Positions 1 through 6,200 of a DNA stretch of 11,028 nucleotides are shown one piece after another (the stretch's first letter is position 1; the number at the start of each line of letters is the position of its first letter). A program made the position numbers and the translations under genes. The notes under the pieces are model-generated. The model did no database searches and was not told the origin of the DNA. It saw only the letters and a program-made list of their open reading frames with translations. Origin of the DNA: Granulicatella adiacens (GTDB taxonomy: Bacteria > Bacillota > Bacilli > Lactobacillales > Aerococcaceae); assembly GCA_018364485.1 (NCBI GenBank), contig JAGZLX010000054.1, forward strand, positions 1-11,028, written 5' to 3'.

Positions 1-10
1 TTAACCATAA

Positions 11-69
11 AAAGACACCTCCATGCGTATTTGATAATATTGTACCAAATCCAACTTGGAGGTGTTTTT
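11..69 (-). terminator. Intrinsic terminator of dacA, possibly bidirectional
   Basis: A 9-bp perfect stem pairs 15-23 with 57-65 (ACACCTCCA / TGGAGGTGT). It can be extended outward by a G-U and three A-T pairs (11-14 with 66-69). A smaller inverted repeat (ATTTG at 29-33, CAAAT at 46-50) sits inside the 33-nt loop. Read on the minus strand, the stem is followed by CTTTTTATGG. Read on the plus strand, it is followed by TTTTTATTT, so it could stop transcription from both sides. It lies about 55 nt beyond the dacA stop. The long loop is unusual for an intrinsic terminator, so efficiency is uncertain. Confidence 0.7.
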
Positions 70-124
70 ATTTAATTCTCATTTACGGGGGTCAGTGCCA
101 TTTTCTCAAGGGTTATTTTTTATG

Positions 125-1633
125 TTAATCTTTCTTTTTAAAGACTTGAACAGTTGCAAGAACAATTCCACTAATAAATACGCTGAGTGTTAAAATAATA
201 CCCGCTAGTAATAGAGGATTTTTGCTTAGGCTTCTTAACCAGTTCGCAAATGTTCCAAGGCCACTATCTTCATCGAATGTTAAGATTCCACCATTCGTTG
301 AACCTTCTGATGTAGTTGACTCCTCTGTCGTTGTTTCGTCAACAACTTTTGTCACTTTAAACACATTTGACTTAATCTCTTTTGTTAAAGTTGGGAAAGT
401 ATGCTCCACAACGATTTCATCTCCAACAAGTTTATACGTTGGTTTTTCATCGCCTCGTGTTAAAACTTTAATATCTTTCTCTACTTTAATCTTTTGACCA
501 TCAATTTCATGAACTCCAGCTTTTAACACTGTAACTTCATGATATTCTGTAAATCCTTTTTCTAAAAGTGCATTCCCGAATTGTGCACGGTAAAACACAC
601 TCGTATTGTAGTCGCTCCAACTACCTACACCCATTAATACTTCGATTAGACGGCGTCCTTTTCCTTTTGCTGTAATAACATGGTTTAATGCTGCATTTGG
701 AGAAGAACCTGTCTTAAATCCATCTACATCAAAATATCCTTGAGGCATTCCATTTGCAAGTTGGTTTAATGTATAGAATGTTTCTTCTACAGGAGTTCCT
801 TCCATCGTTGTGACAGCAGGCTCTCGAGTAATTTCAAGAAATTCAGGATAGTTCTTTAAGAAGTAATATGCCAATATTGCTAAATCGCGAGCTGTTGTTT
901 GGTTGTAATCATCAGGCACGCCTTCAACAACATATAATCCACGAAACGCTGAAACTACAGCTCCACTTGGATTATAGAATTTAGAATTTGTCATTCCTAA
1001 TTCTTTCGCTTTATCATTCATCATCTTAATGTATTCTTCGTTTGATTTACTAATCGCGTGTGATAACATCACTGTCGCAACGTTTGAGGAAGGATACATC
1101 ATCAGATAAAGTAAATCGCGCACTGGATATTCAATCCCTGCTCTGATTTGGTTATTACTAATATCATCGATAGTAGAAATAGCTCTATCTTCTTCTGTTG
1201 CTGTAATTTTAGTATCTAATGTGAGCTTGCCTGCTTTAATCGCATCATACACAAGATACGCTGTCATTAATTTAGTTGTACTCGCTGGATCCCATGGTTT
1301 ATCAATATTATCACCATAAAGAATTTGACCAGTCTCAGCATCGACTAAAATAGCCCCTTCAGGTTTGTAGTATTCACTGACATCATACCCATAACGAGCT
1401 GTAATCTCGAAAATATCTTCTTCAATCGGAAGTTCTTTCGACGTTGTTGTTGTCGTTGTTTGCTCTGTTGTCTCAGTGGCTTCTGTTGTTTCTGGAGCCT
1501 CTGTTTGTTCAACAACAGTAGTTCCTTCTCCCGGTTCTTGTGTGGTTTCTTCAGCAGCAATTGGCGCTAAAGCAGAAAGTGCGAATGCACATGTCATTAA
1601 TCCCAAAAGAAACTTAAATTTACGTTTTTCCAT
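125..1633 (-). CDS. dacA: D-alanyl-D-alanine carboxypeptidase (PBP5/DacA family, peptidase S11)
   Basis: This is a low-molecular-weight penicillin-binding protein that removes the terminal D-Ala from peptidoglycan pentapeptides outside the membrane, limiting cross-linking. All three active-site motifs are visible: SxxK (S118-T-T-K121), SxN (S182-S-N184) and KTG (K307-T-G309, preceded by DGF). Residues 1 to about 27 form a signal peptide (basic MEKRKFK, then a hydrophobic core; cleavage probably between A23 and A27). Residues 28-66 are a Thr/Glu-rich low-complexity linker with a run of six Thr (59-64). The catalytic domain covers about 75-360 and a PBP5 C-terminal beta domain about 365-425. 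A Thr/Ser/Glu linker follows (431-447), then a membrane segment (about 473-496) and a KKKD tail. At 502 residues it is longer than typical PBP5 proteins because of the two linkers. The ATG has AAGGAGG (1640-1646) 6 nt upstream. The gene has its own promoter and terminator, so it is probably transcribed alone. Confidence 0.95.
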   Translation of the reverse strand: MEKRKFKFLLGLMTCAFALSALAPIAAEETTQEPGEGTTVVEQTEAPETTEATETTEQTTTTTTSKELPIEEDIFEITARYGYDVSEYYKPEGAILVDAETGQILYGDNIDKPWDPASTTKLMTAYLVYDAIKAGKLTLDTKITATEEDRAISTIDDISNNQIRAGIEYPVRDLLYLMMYPSSNVATVMLSHAISKSNEEYIKMMNDKAKELGMTNSKFYNPSGAVVSAFRGLYVVEGVPDDYNQTTARDLAILAYYFLKNYPEFLEITREPAVTTMEGTPVEETFYTLNQLANGMPQGYFDVDGFKTGSSPNAALNHVITAKGKGRRLIEVLMGVGSWSDYNTSVFYRAQFGNALLEKGFTEYHEVTVLKAGVHEIDGQKIKVEKDIKVLTRGDEKPTYKLVGDEIVVEHTFPTLTKEIKSNVFKVTKVVDETTTEESTTSEGSTNGGILTFDEDSGLGTFANWLRSLSKNPLLLAGIILTLSVFISGIVLATVQVFKKKD

Positions 1634-1658
1634 TCCTATCCTCCTTGTAATTCAATTT

Positions 1659-1687
1659 ATTTTACAAAGAAATTCTTAAGATTTCAA
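1659..1687 (-). promoter_or_regulatory. Sigma-A-type promoter of dacA
   Basis: On the minus strand a -35 box TTGAAA (1682-1687) is separated by exactly 17 nt from a -10 box TAAAAT (1659-1664). The predicted transcript would start near 1652, leaving a short leader that contains the AAGGAGG ribosome binding site. The -35 box lies in the T-rich tail of the terminator of the preceding gene, so the two units are packed end to end. The call rests on matches to consensus only. Confidence 0.7.
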
Positions 1688-1739
1688 ATAGAAAGAAGCA
1701 AATTCGTAACATTTTTGTAATCTTTACGAAATTTGCTTC
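1688..1739 (-). terminator. Intrinsic terminator of the 199-residue acidic protein gene
   Basis: Two arms, 1695-1709 and 1724-1739, form a long stem on the minus strand (GAAGCAAATTTCGTAA with TTACGAATTTGCTTC, one A bulged). The loop is 14 nt. The stem is followed by a moderately T-rich tail, TTTCTATTT. The upstream arm contains the TAA stop codon of the gene (1724-1726), so translation to the end would partly cover the hairpin. It is low in GC but long. The tail is interrupted, which lowers confidence in high efficiency. Confidence 0.7.
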
Positions 1740-2323
1740 CAACTTTTTTCAACATTATTCATTAAATTGTTGAGACGTTCTACTCTTCTTTCTAATATCG
1801 AGAAAATTAAAACATTCTCATCATCCAACTCAATCGTACCTAATGCGATTCCTGCTTGTTGTAATTTTGCAGAAACACACTCTAAATACTCTGATACAGA
1901 ACACTCTACAGAGCAAGTCTGCAATTCTTGCTGTGCGATTCCTTTTAACAACTTTAATCTTGGGAGCTTGCTAGCTAATGTACTCGCATTATCTCGCCAA
2001 TAAATCTGAGTCACATAAGCTTCTTTCTCGAGTGTTAATAGCATTAACAACCAGTAATCATCTTGTGCTTGTTCTAAAAGTTCAGCATATTCGTCATTCC
2101 AACTCTGATCATCTTCGCGTAATTCTTCAATCAACAAATCAGGATTGTCAAAATAATTCTCTAAAAGATCTCTGATGCGCTCACTATGCCCAGTAATAAT
2201 ATCGGCAATTTGATGATAGGCCTCTTCATCAGAATCACTATCTACTTCTACAGACTCACTATAAAACGTCTCTTCCATTTCGAAATCGTCTTTTTGTTTA
2301 TTTTTTCGATTAAATAACCACAT
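1724..2323 (-). CDS. Hypothetical acidic cytoplasmic protein, 199 residues
   Basis: I do not recognise this protein. It begins MWLFNRKNKQK, a short hydrophobic and basic start, then becomes very acidic (about residues 12-34 are mostly Asp, Glu and Ser). A probably helical body follows, with an aromatic and leucine-rich stretch at 89-109 (DDYWLLMLLTLEKEAYVTQIYW region), three Cys at 137, 141 and 148, and a helical C-terminus ending KSWKQIS. There is no signal peptide and no convincing membrane helix. The ATG at 2323 is chosen over an in-frame TTG at 2368. The TTG overlaps the extended -10 promoter and has no ribosome binding site, whereas the ATG has AAAGTGAGG (2332-2340) 8 nt upstream. The gene sits between guaC and dacA with its own promoter and terminator, so its neighbours give no clue to function. 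That it is a real gene is well supported by the flanking signals. Confidence 0.8.
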   Translation of the reverse strand: MWLFNRKNKQKDDFEMEETFYSESVEVDSDSDEEAYHQIADIITGHSERIRDLLENYFDNPDLLIEELREDDQSWNDEYAELLEQAQDDYWLLMLLTLEKEAYVTQIYWRDNASTLASKLPRLKLLKGIAQQELQTCSVECSVSEYLECVSAKLQQAGIALGTIELDDENVLIFSILERRVERLNNLMNNVEKSWKQIS

Positions 2324-2331
2324 AGGTTGTG

Positions 2332-2340
2332 CCTCACTTT
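2332..2340 (-). promoter_or_regulatory. Ribosome binding site that fixes the ATG start at 2323
   Basis: The minus strand reads AAAGTGAGG and then 8 nt to the ATG. The same GTGAGG form precedes ftsY in this window, which supports its use here. The upstream TTG at 2366-2368 has no comparable purine-rich site. Confidence 0.65.
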
Positions 2341-2358
2341 GACTGAGTTCTTTACCAT

Positions 2359-2367
2359 AGTATATCA
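2359..2367 (-). promoter_or_regulatory. Extended -10 promoter of the acidic protein gene
   Basis: The minus strand reads TGATATACT, a TGn extension (2365-2367) joined to a TATACT -10 box (2359-2364). The region 17 nt upstream (TTTATT) is a poor -35, as often seen with extended -10 promoters. Transcription would start near 2352, about 30 nt before the ATG at 2323. The promoter lies downstream of the guaC terminator. Confidence 0.6.
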
Positions 2368-2397
2368 AACAAATTCCGAAGAATAAATACGAAAAAC

Positions 2398-2426
2398 AAA
2401 AAAGCAGAAAGATTTCTCCTTCTGCT
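2398..2426 (-). terminator. Intrinsic terminator of guaC with a GAAA tetraloop
   Basis: On the minus strand a 10-bp stem (2417-2426 with 2403-2412, one G-U pair) is closed by a GAAA tetraloop (2413-2416). It is followed by TTTTTT and then GTTTTTC. It begins 11 nt after the guaC stop codon. Stem, stable GNRA loop and U-tract together make this a clear rho-independent terminator. Confidence 0.9.
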
Positions 2427-2437
2427 CGTTAATTATT

Positions 2438-3424
2438 CTAAATTGAATCTCCGTTAAAAATTGAGTTTTTAACGATGACATAATCTACTTTGCGGATAGC
2501 TTCAATATCTTTACCACCTGCATATGAGATTGATGATTGTAGGTCTTGTTGCATTTCAATAAGTGTATCTTTTAGCGATCCTTTATAAGGAACGACAATT
2601 TTCTTACCTTCAACGTTCTTACGTTCACCTTTTTGGAATTCTGACGCACTACCGAAATACTCTTTATATAGCATTCCATTTACTTCAACAGTTTTACCTG
2701 GAGATTCTTCGTGACCAGCAAATAATGATCCAATCATGACCATAGTTGCACCAAAACGAATTGATTTAGCGATGTCTCCGTGAGTACGGATTCCTCCATC
2801 TGCAATCAATGGTTTACGTGCAGCTTTTGAGCACCAACGCAGTGCAGCAAGTTGCCATCCTCCAGTACCAAAACCTGTCTTAATTTTAGTAATACATACT
2901 TTACCAGGTCCAATCCCTACTTTAGTAGCGTCAGCCCCAGCGTTCTCTAATTCACGAACGGCTTCTGGCGTACCTACGTTACCAGCAATCACAAAGGCCT
3001 CTGGTAAATGTTTTTTAATATGCTTAATCATGTCAATGACTGAATTAGAATGACCATGCGCAATATCAATCGTAATGTAGTCAGGAACAAGTCCATTTTC
3101 TTTTAATTCTACAATAAAATCATATTCTTGAGGTTTTACACCCACACTAATTGATGAGATTAATCCACGTTCTTTCATTCGTTTTACAAATGGTAAACGA
3201 CTAGCTTCATCAAAGCGGTGCATAATATAAAAATATCCGTTTTCTGCTAAAAATTCAGCAACAGATTCATCAATAACGGTTTGCATGTTAGCAGGAACCA
3301 CCGGTAATTTAAAGGTGTGTTTCCCTAATTTAACCGTAGTATCACACTCCGAACGACTATTTACAATACATTTATTTGGGATTAATTGAATATCCTCATA
3401 ATCGAATGCATTTAATTCAAACAT
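2438..3424 (-). CDS. guaC: GMP reductase
   Basis: The enzyme converts GMP to IMP with NADPH, releasing ammonia, and so links guanine to adenine nucleotide pools in purine salvage. It belongs to the IMPDH/GMPR TIM-barrel superfamily. The nucleotide-binding and catalytic loop GIGPGKVCIT (about 170-179) carries the expected Cys177. It is followed by the family stretch GFGTGGWQLAALRWCSKAAR (about 184-203), the phosphate-binding segment ADGGIRTHGD (208-217) and GATMVMIGSLFAGHEESPGK (about 225-244). There is no CBS-domain insertion, and at 328 residues it matches the GMP reductase class found in Firmicutes rather than the longer IMP dehydrogenase. The start MFELNAFDYEDI is canonical, with AGGAGGA (3431-3437) 6 nt upstream. 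It is flanked by terminators and so is probably monocistronic. No purine riboswitch is apparent in the leader. Confidence 0.97.
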   Translation of the reverse strand: MFELNAFDYEDIQLIPNKCIVNSRSECDTTVKLGKHTFKLPVVPANMQTVIDESVAEFLAENGYFYIMHRFDEASRLPFVKRMKERGLISSISVGVKPQEYDFIVELKENGLVPDYITIDIAHGHSNSVIDMIKHIKKHLPEAFVIAGNVGTPEAVRELENAGADATKVGIGPGKVCITKIKTGFGTGGWQLAALRWCSKAARKPLIADGGIRTHGDIAKSIRFGATMVMIGSLFAGHEESPGKTVEVNGMLYKEYFGSASEFQKGERKNVEGKKIVVPYKGSLKDTLIEMQQDLQSSISYAGGKDIEAIRKVDYVIVKNSIFNGDSI

Positions 3425-3441
3425 TTAACATCCTCCTAATT

Positions 3442-3489
3442 CGTTAATGCGTACTAATGTAGTATACATGAATTCAAGTGAAAATGCAT
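3442..3489 (-). promoter_or_regulatory. Probable guaC promoter and leader repeat
   Basis: On the minus strand a TATACT -10 box lies at 3461-3466. The position 17 nt further upstream (ATGCAT) is a weak -35. Between the -10 box and the ribosome binding site the sequence CATTAGTACGCATTAACG (3442-3459) holds two near-direct CATTA..CG copies that could be an operator. The promoter call is tentative and the operator idea is inference. Confidence 0.4.
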
Positions 3490-3536
3490 TAAATTCTTTT
3501 CAGAATCTTTCAAAAACTTCTAGAATGAAGGCAAAC

Positions 3537-3563
3537 AAAAAAAGCCTAGGCGAACCTAGGCTA
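3537..3563 (-). terminator. Intrinsic terminator of the BI-1 family gene with a UUCG loop
   Basis: The minus strand reads AGCCTAGG, TTCG, CCTAGGCT and then seven T. This is a perfect 8-bp stem (3544-3551 with 3556-3563) closed by the very stable UUCG tetraloop. It lies 12 nt after the stop codon of the membrane protein gene and separates it from guaC. Confidence 0.93.
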
Positions 3564-3575
3564 TAAAAGTATTGA

Positions 3576-4292
3576 TTAGTCTTTTCTGCTTCCGAATAGA
3601 CGTAAGATATCTAAGAAGATATTGATGAAGTCTAGGTATAATTCTAACGCACCTAGAATCGCAATCCCTTCAAGAGCTGATTGTCCTTCGTAGTAGTTGT
3701 ACATATTTTTTAGTTTTTGAGTATCGTACATTGTTAACACGGTGAATACTACTAATGAGATACCAGACATGATTAATTCAACTACTGAACTATGGAAGAA
3801 GAACAAGTTAATCAAGCTAGCAATGATTAACCCTAATAAAGCTCCCATTGCTTGACGACCAAAACTTGTTAAGTCTTTCTTCGTTGTAAATCCAACGATT
3901 GATAAACCTACGAATAATGCACAAGTAGAAATAAACGCTTGTACGATACTTCCTAACTCATAAACTTGTGTTACTATGAAGAATGTAAATCCTGTTAATG
4001 CTGCATATAAACAATATGAAACAATATAACGAATTGGTCTACCAAGTTCTTCATAATTTGGACGCATTACAAATACAAGTATTAATTGCGCAATAAAGAT
4101 AACCCACATTCCGTATCCACGAGTCATTACCATGAAATCGAAGAATGCACTATAAAGCGCTGGAACTGTACTGAATAGGTAAGCAACTAAAGCAGAAATT
4201 GCTAGTCCTCCAAACATCCAAGCATATACTTTCATGAAAAATTGATTGCGTCCAGCAATACTGGATTCAACACCATAATGATTATTTTCCAT
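3576..4292 (-). CDS. Bax inhibitor-1 / YetJ-like seven-helix membrane protein
   Basis: This is an integral membrane protein of the BI-1 (TMBIM) family. Characterised bacterial members such as B. subtilis YetJ are pH-sensitive calcium-leak channels; the physiological role in most bacteria is unclear. Seven hydrophobic segments can be read at about 22-42, 61-77, 87-108, 115-135, 147-166, 170-188 and 207-232. The family hallmark near the C-terminus, ELYLDFINIFLDILRLFG (217-234), is intact. Asp190 (in TMYDTQK) and Asp221 (in YLDFIN) are good candidates for the conserved acidic pair in the channel. The 238-residue length is normal for the family. The ATG is preceded by GAGGCG 7 nt upstream. The gene begins 35 nt after ftsY with no terminator between them, so it may be read through from ftsY. 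It also has its own extended -10 promoter. Confidence 0.92.
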   Translation of the reverse strand: MENNHYGVESSIAGRNQFFMKVYAWMFGGLAISALVAYLFSTVPALYSAFFDFMVMTRGYGMWVIFIAQLILVFVMRPNYEELGRPIRYIVSYCLYAALTGFTFFIVTQVYELGSIVQAFISTCALFVGLSIVGFTTKKDLTSFGRQAMGALLGLIIASLINLFFFHSSVVELIMSGISLVVFTVLTMYDTQKLKNMYNYYEGQSALEGIAILGALELYLDFINIFLDILRLFGSRKD

Positions 4293-4326
4293 TATTTCGC
4301 CTCATTTCAAATTTTATTATAGATGT

Positions 4327-4356
4327 ATTATAGCATATCTTTTACTAAACCGTAAA
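4327..4356 (-). promoter_or_regulatory. Extended -10 promoter for the BI-1 gene, overlapping the ftsY stop codon
   Basis: The minus strand reads TGCTATAAT (4327-4335), a perfect -10 with TGn extension. TTTACG (4351-4356) lies 18 nt upstream as a 4-of-6 match to the -35 consensus. The -10 box includes the TAA stop of ftsY (4328-4330), so the promoter is built from the last codons of ftsY. A second AT-rich stretch (CTATAATAAAAT) lies just downstream. Confidence 0.6.
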
Positions 4357-5332
4357 TAAATTGTTCTGGTTCAAACGGTTGTAAATCGTCCATTTGCTCC
4401 CCTAATCCGATAAACTTCACTGGAATGTTTAATTCATGACGAATTGAGAGGATTACCCCACCTTTTGCAGTTCCGTCTAATTTCGTTAAAATCAAACCAG
4501 TAATGTTAATCGTCTCACCGAATTGTTTCGCCTGAACAAGAGCATTTTGACCAGTTGTTGCATCTAATACTAATAATGTTTCATCTGCACCTGTTTCAAT
4601 TTCACGAGAGATAATACGATTCATCTTCTCTAACTCTTTCATCAAGTTCACTTTGTTTTGAAGACGACCAGCTGTATCGATTAATAAGTAATCGAAGTTT
4701 TCTTCTTTAGCCTTCTTAATCGCATCAAACACAACAGATGATGGATCTCCACCTTCACGTCCTGAAACGACAGGAACTCCTACACGTTCGCCCCATACTT
4801 CTAATTGTTGGATGGCGCCAGCACGGAATGTATCTCCTGCAGCTAGCAATACTTTATTACCTTCTTGTTTTAATCTCCAAGCGATTTTACCGATTGTAGT
4901 TGTTTTACCAACCCCATTCACGCCGACAAACATTAATACAGTTGGGCGTCCTTCAGCTTTCTTCAATGCAGACAGATTGTCTTCCCCTTTTTCGTAAATA
5001 TCGACCATCTTCTCAATGATGACCTCTTTTACTTGGCCTGAAGTCGTTGCATTTTGCAGACGAACTTCATCACGTAAGGCATCTGTAATGGCTAATGTCA
5101 TTTCAAAACCAACGTCTGATGAAATAAATGTTTCTTCTAAATCTTCAAAGAAGTCTTCATCGATTTCTCTGAAGTCTGCTAGAAATTCGTTTAAACGATC
5201 TGAGAAACTACGACGCGTTTTCTCCATCCCTTTGTCATATTTCTCAATGACAATCGACTCTTTCGTCTCCTCATGTTTAATGACTTCATCTTCACCGGTA
5301 AAGGCACGTTTAATTCGATCAAATAATCCCAT
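4328..5332 (-). CDS. ftsY: Signal recognition particle receptor FtsY
   Basis: This GTPase pairs with Ffh to deliver ribosomes making membrane and secreted proteins to the Sec translocon. The SRP-GTPase NG domain is complete. The helical N domain spans about 40-120. G1 is GVNGVGKTTT (137-146), the insertion-box motif is DTFRAGA (167-173), G3 is DTAGR (219-223), G4 is TKLDG (283-287) and the closing motif is GLGEQMDDLQPF (309-320). The N-terminal A region is short: an amphipathic start (MGLFDRIKRAF) and a small acidic stretch, as in B. subtilis, rather than the long acidic domain of E. coli. Its 334-residue length fits. GTGAGGGG (5338-5345) lies 5 nt before the ATG and almost touches the stop codon of the preceding HAD gene, so the pair is probably co-transcribed and translationally coupled. 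ylxM-ffh, which often adjoins ftsY or lies nearby, is absent from this window. Confidence 0.98.
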   Translation of the reverse strand: MGLFDRIKRAFTGEDEVIKHEETKESIVIEKYDKGMEKTRRSFSDRLNEFLADFREIDEDFFEDLEETFISSDVGFEMTLAITDALRDEVRLQNATTSGQVKEVIIEKMVDIYEKGEDNLSALKKAEGRPTVLMFVGVNGVGKTTTIGKIAWRLKQEGNKVLLAAGDTFRAGAIQQLEVWGERVGVPVVSGREGGDPSSVVFDAIKKAKEENFDYLLIDTAGRLQNKVNLMKELEKMNRIISREIETGADETLLVLDATTGQNALVQAKQFGETINITGLILTKLDGTAKGGVILSIRHELNIPVKFIGLGEQMDDLQPFEPEQFIYGLVKDML

Positions 5333-5346
5333 GTTTTCCCCTCACT

Positions 5347-6168
5347 TTACGCTTGTTTATTCATTTCTAAAATATGGTAAATAGCCTTGGCAACACCTGA
5401 CTCTTCATTTGTCGCTGTAACATATTTTGCCACATCTTTGACTTCTTTAGAACCATTGCCCATCGCAACTGGATATCCTACTGTTGTCAGCATTGGTAAA
5501 TCATTTTCTTCGTCACCACATGCTGCCATTTCATCCAATGAAATACCAAGAATTTCTCCAAGCATACGAAGACCGTTTCCTTTTGAAACATGTTTAGGAA
5601 CGACTTCTAATAAGAAGGTTCTTGATTTCATACAGTTGAAGCGTTCGAAGAATTCTTTTGGTAATTTTGCAATTCCTTCATCCAAGATATCTTGAGCGAT
5701 ACAAAGAACGGCTTTATTAAAGATATGTCCTTCTTCAAAATCTTCCGGATTCTTTTGTTCAAAAGTAATTGGATGTGGTAATGTGTTATAAATTGACGGA
5801 CGTCCTTCTGGAGGCGTTGGCTCGTAAGCTCTGACCGTATCAATCATCACTAATGGAAGACCAACTTTTGTCACTTCCTCATGGCAATACTTCATATCTT
5901 CAAGAGTATGTCCTGTTTGATAGACGATTTCTCCATGTTTTGTTTTTTGAATCAAACCACCATTAAAGTTAATGGCGTAATCATCATCTCCCATTAAGTC
6001 TAATTCTTCAAGCAAGTGAACAATACTGACAATTGGTCGTCCTGTACAAAGAACCACCTTAATCCCATTTTCTTTAGCTAATTTGATAGCTTTTTTATTT
6101 TCTTCTGTTATTTTCTTTTCACCAGTTAATAATGTTCCATCTAAATCTAGTGCAATTAGTTTAATCAA
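5347..6168 (-). CDS. Cof-type HAD-superfamily phosphatase
   Basis: This is a cytoplasmic phosphatase of the haloacid dehalogenase superfamily, Cof (type IIB cap) subfamily. Such enzymes act on sugar phosphates, FMN, pyridoxal phosphate and similar small substrates; the substrate here cannot be told. Motif I is DLDGTLL (8-14, nucleophile Asp8 and acid Asp10). Motif II is CTGRP (41-45). Lys196 in VSKGNGL is motif III, and GDEENDLPML (218-227, with Asp219 and Asp223) is motif IV. The cap lies between about 85 and 185. The start is a TTG (6166-6168) giving MIKLIALDLDG, the family's usual N-terminus. It is supported by AAAGGAG (6178-6184) 9 nt upstream, and no ATG lies nearby. The gene sits between smc and ftsY, as related genes do in streptococci. 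It has its own promoter region and ends 14 nt before ftsY. A functional tie to protein targeting is not evident. Confidence 0.93.
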   Translation of the reverse strand: MIKLIALDLDGTLLTGEKKITEENKKAIKLAKENGIKVVLCTGRPIVSIVHLLEELDLMGDDDYAINFNGGLIQKTKHGEIVYQTGHTLEDMKYCHEEVTKVGLPLVMIDTVRAYEPTPPEGRPSIYNTLPHPITFEQKNPEDFEEGHIFNKAVLCIAQDILDEGIAKLPKEFFERFNCMKSRTFLLEVVPKHVSKGNGLRMLGEILGISLDEMAACGDEENDLPMLTTVGYPVAMGNGSKEVKDVAKYVTATNEESGVAKAIYHILEMNKQA

Positions 6169-6177
6169 TTAAAAAAA

Positions 6178-6184
6178 CTCCTTT
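6178..6184 (-). promoter_or_regulatory. Ribosome binding site supporting a TTG start for the HAD phosphatase
   Basis: The minus strand reads AAAGGAG, then nine T/A bases, then TTG ATT AAA. Together with the canonical protein start (I-K-L-I-A-L-D-L-D-G), this decides for TTG. A first internal ATG would remove the motif I aspartates. Confidence 0.75.
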
Positions 6185-6200
6185 AAGCATTCCTGCTCTC

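Noticed and set aside
222..497. Plus-strand open frame opposite dacA
   Set aside because: It lies wholly inside the convincing carboxypeptidase gene, has low-complexity Ser/Val/Thr composition that mirrors the other strand and shows no ribosome binding site or known motif.
3425..3575. Possible purine riboswitch before guaC
   Set aside because: The 150-nt leader region lacks the conserved aptamer loops and three-way junction of purine riboswitches. It contains only a terminator, a weak promoter and a short direct repeat.
5016..5384. 122-codon plus-strand open frame opposite ftsY
   Set aside because: The translation is Ser/Lys-rich with no domain and is antisense to the conserved N-terminal part of FtsY. 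It is a shadow frame.
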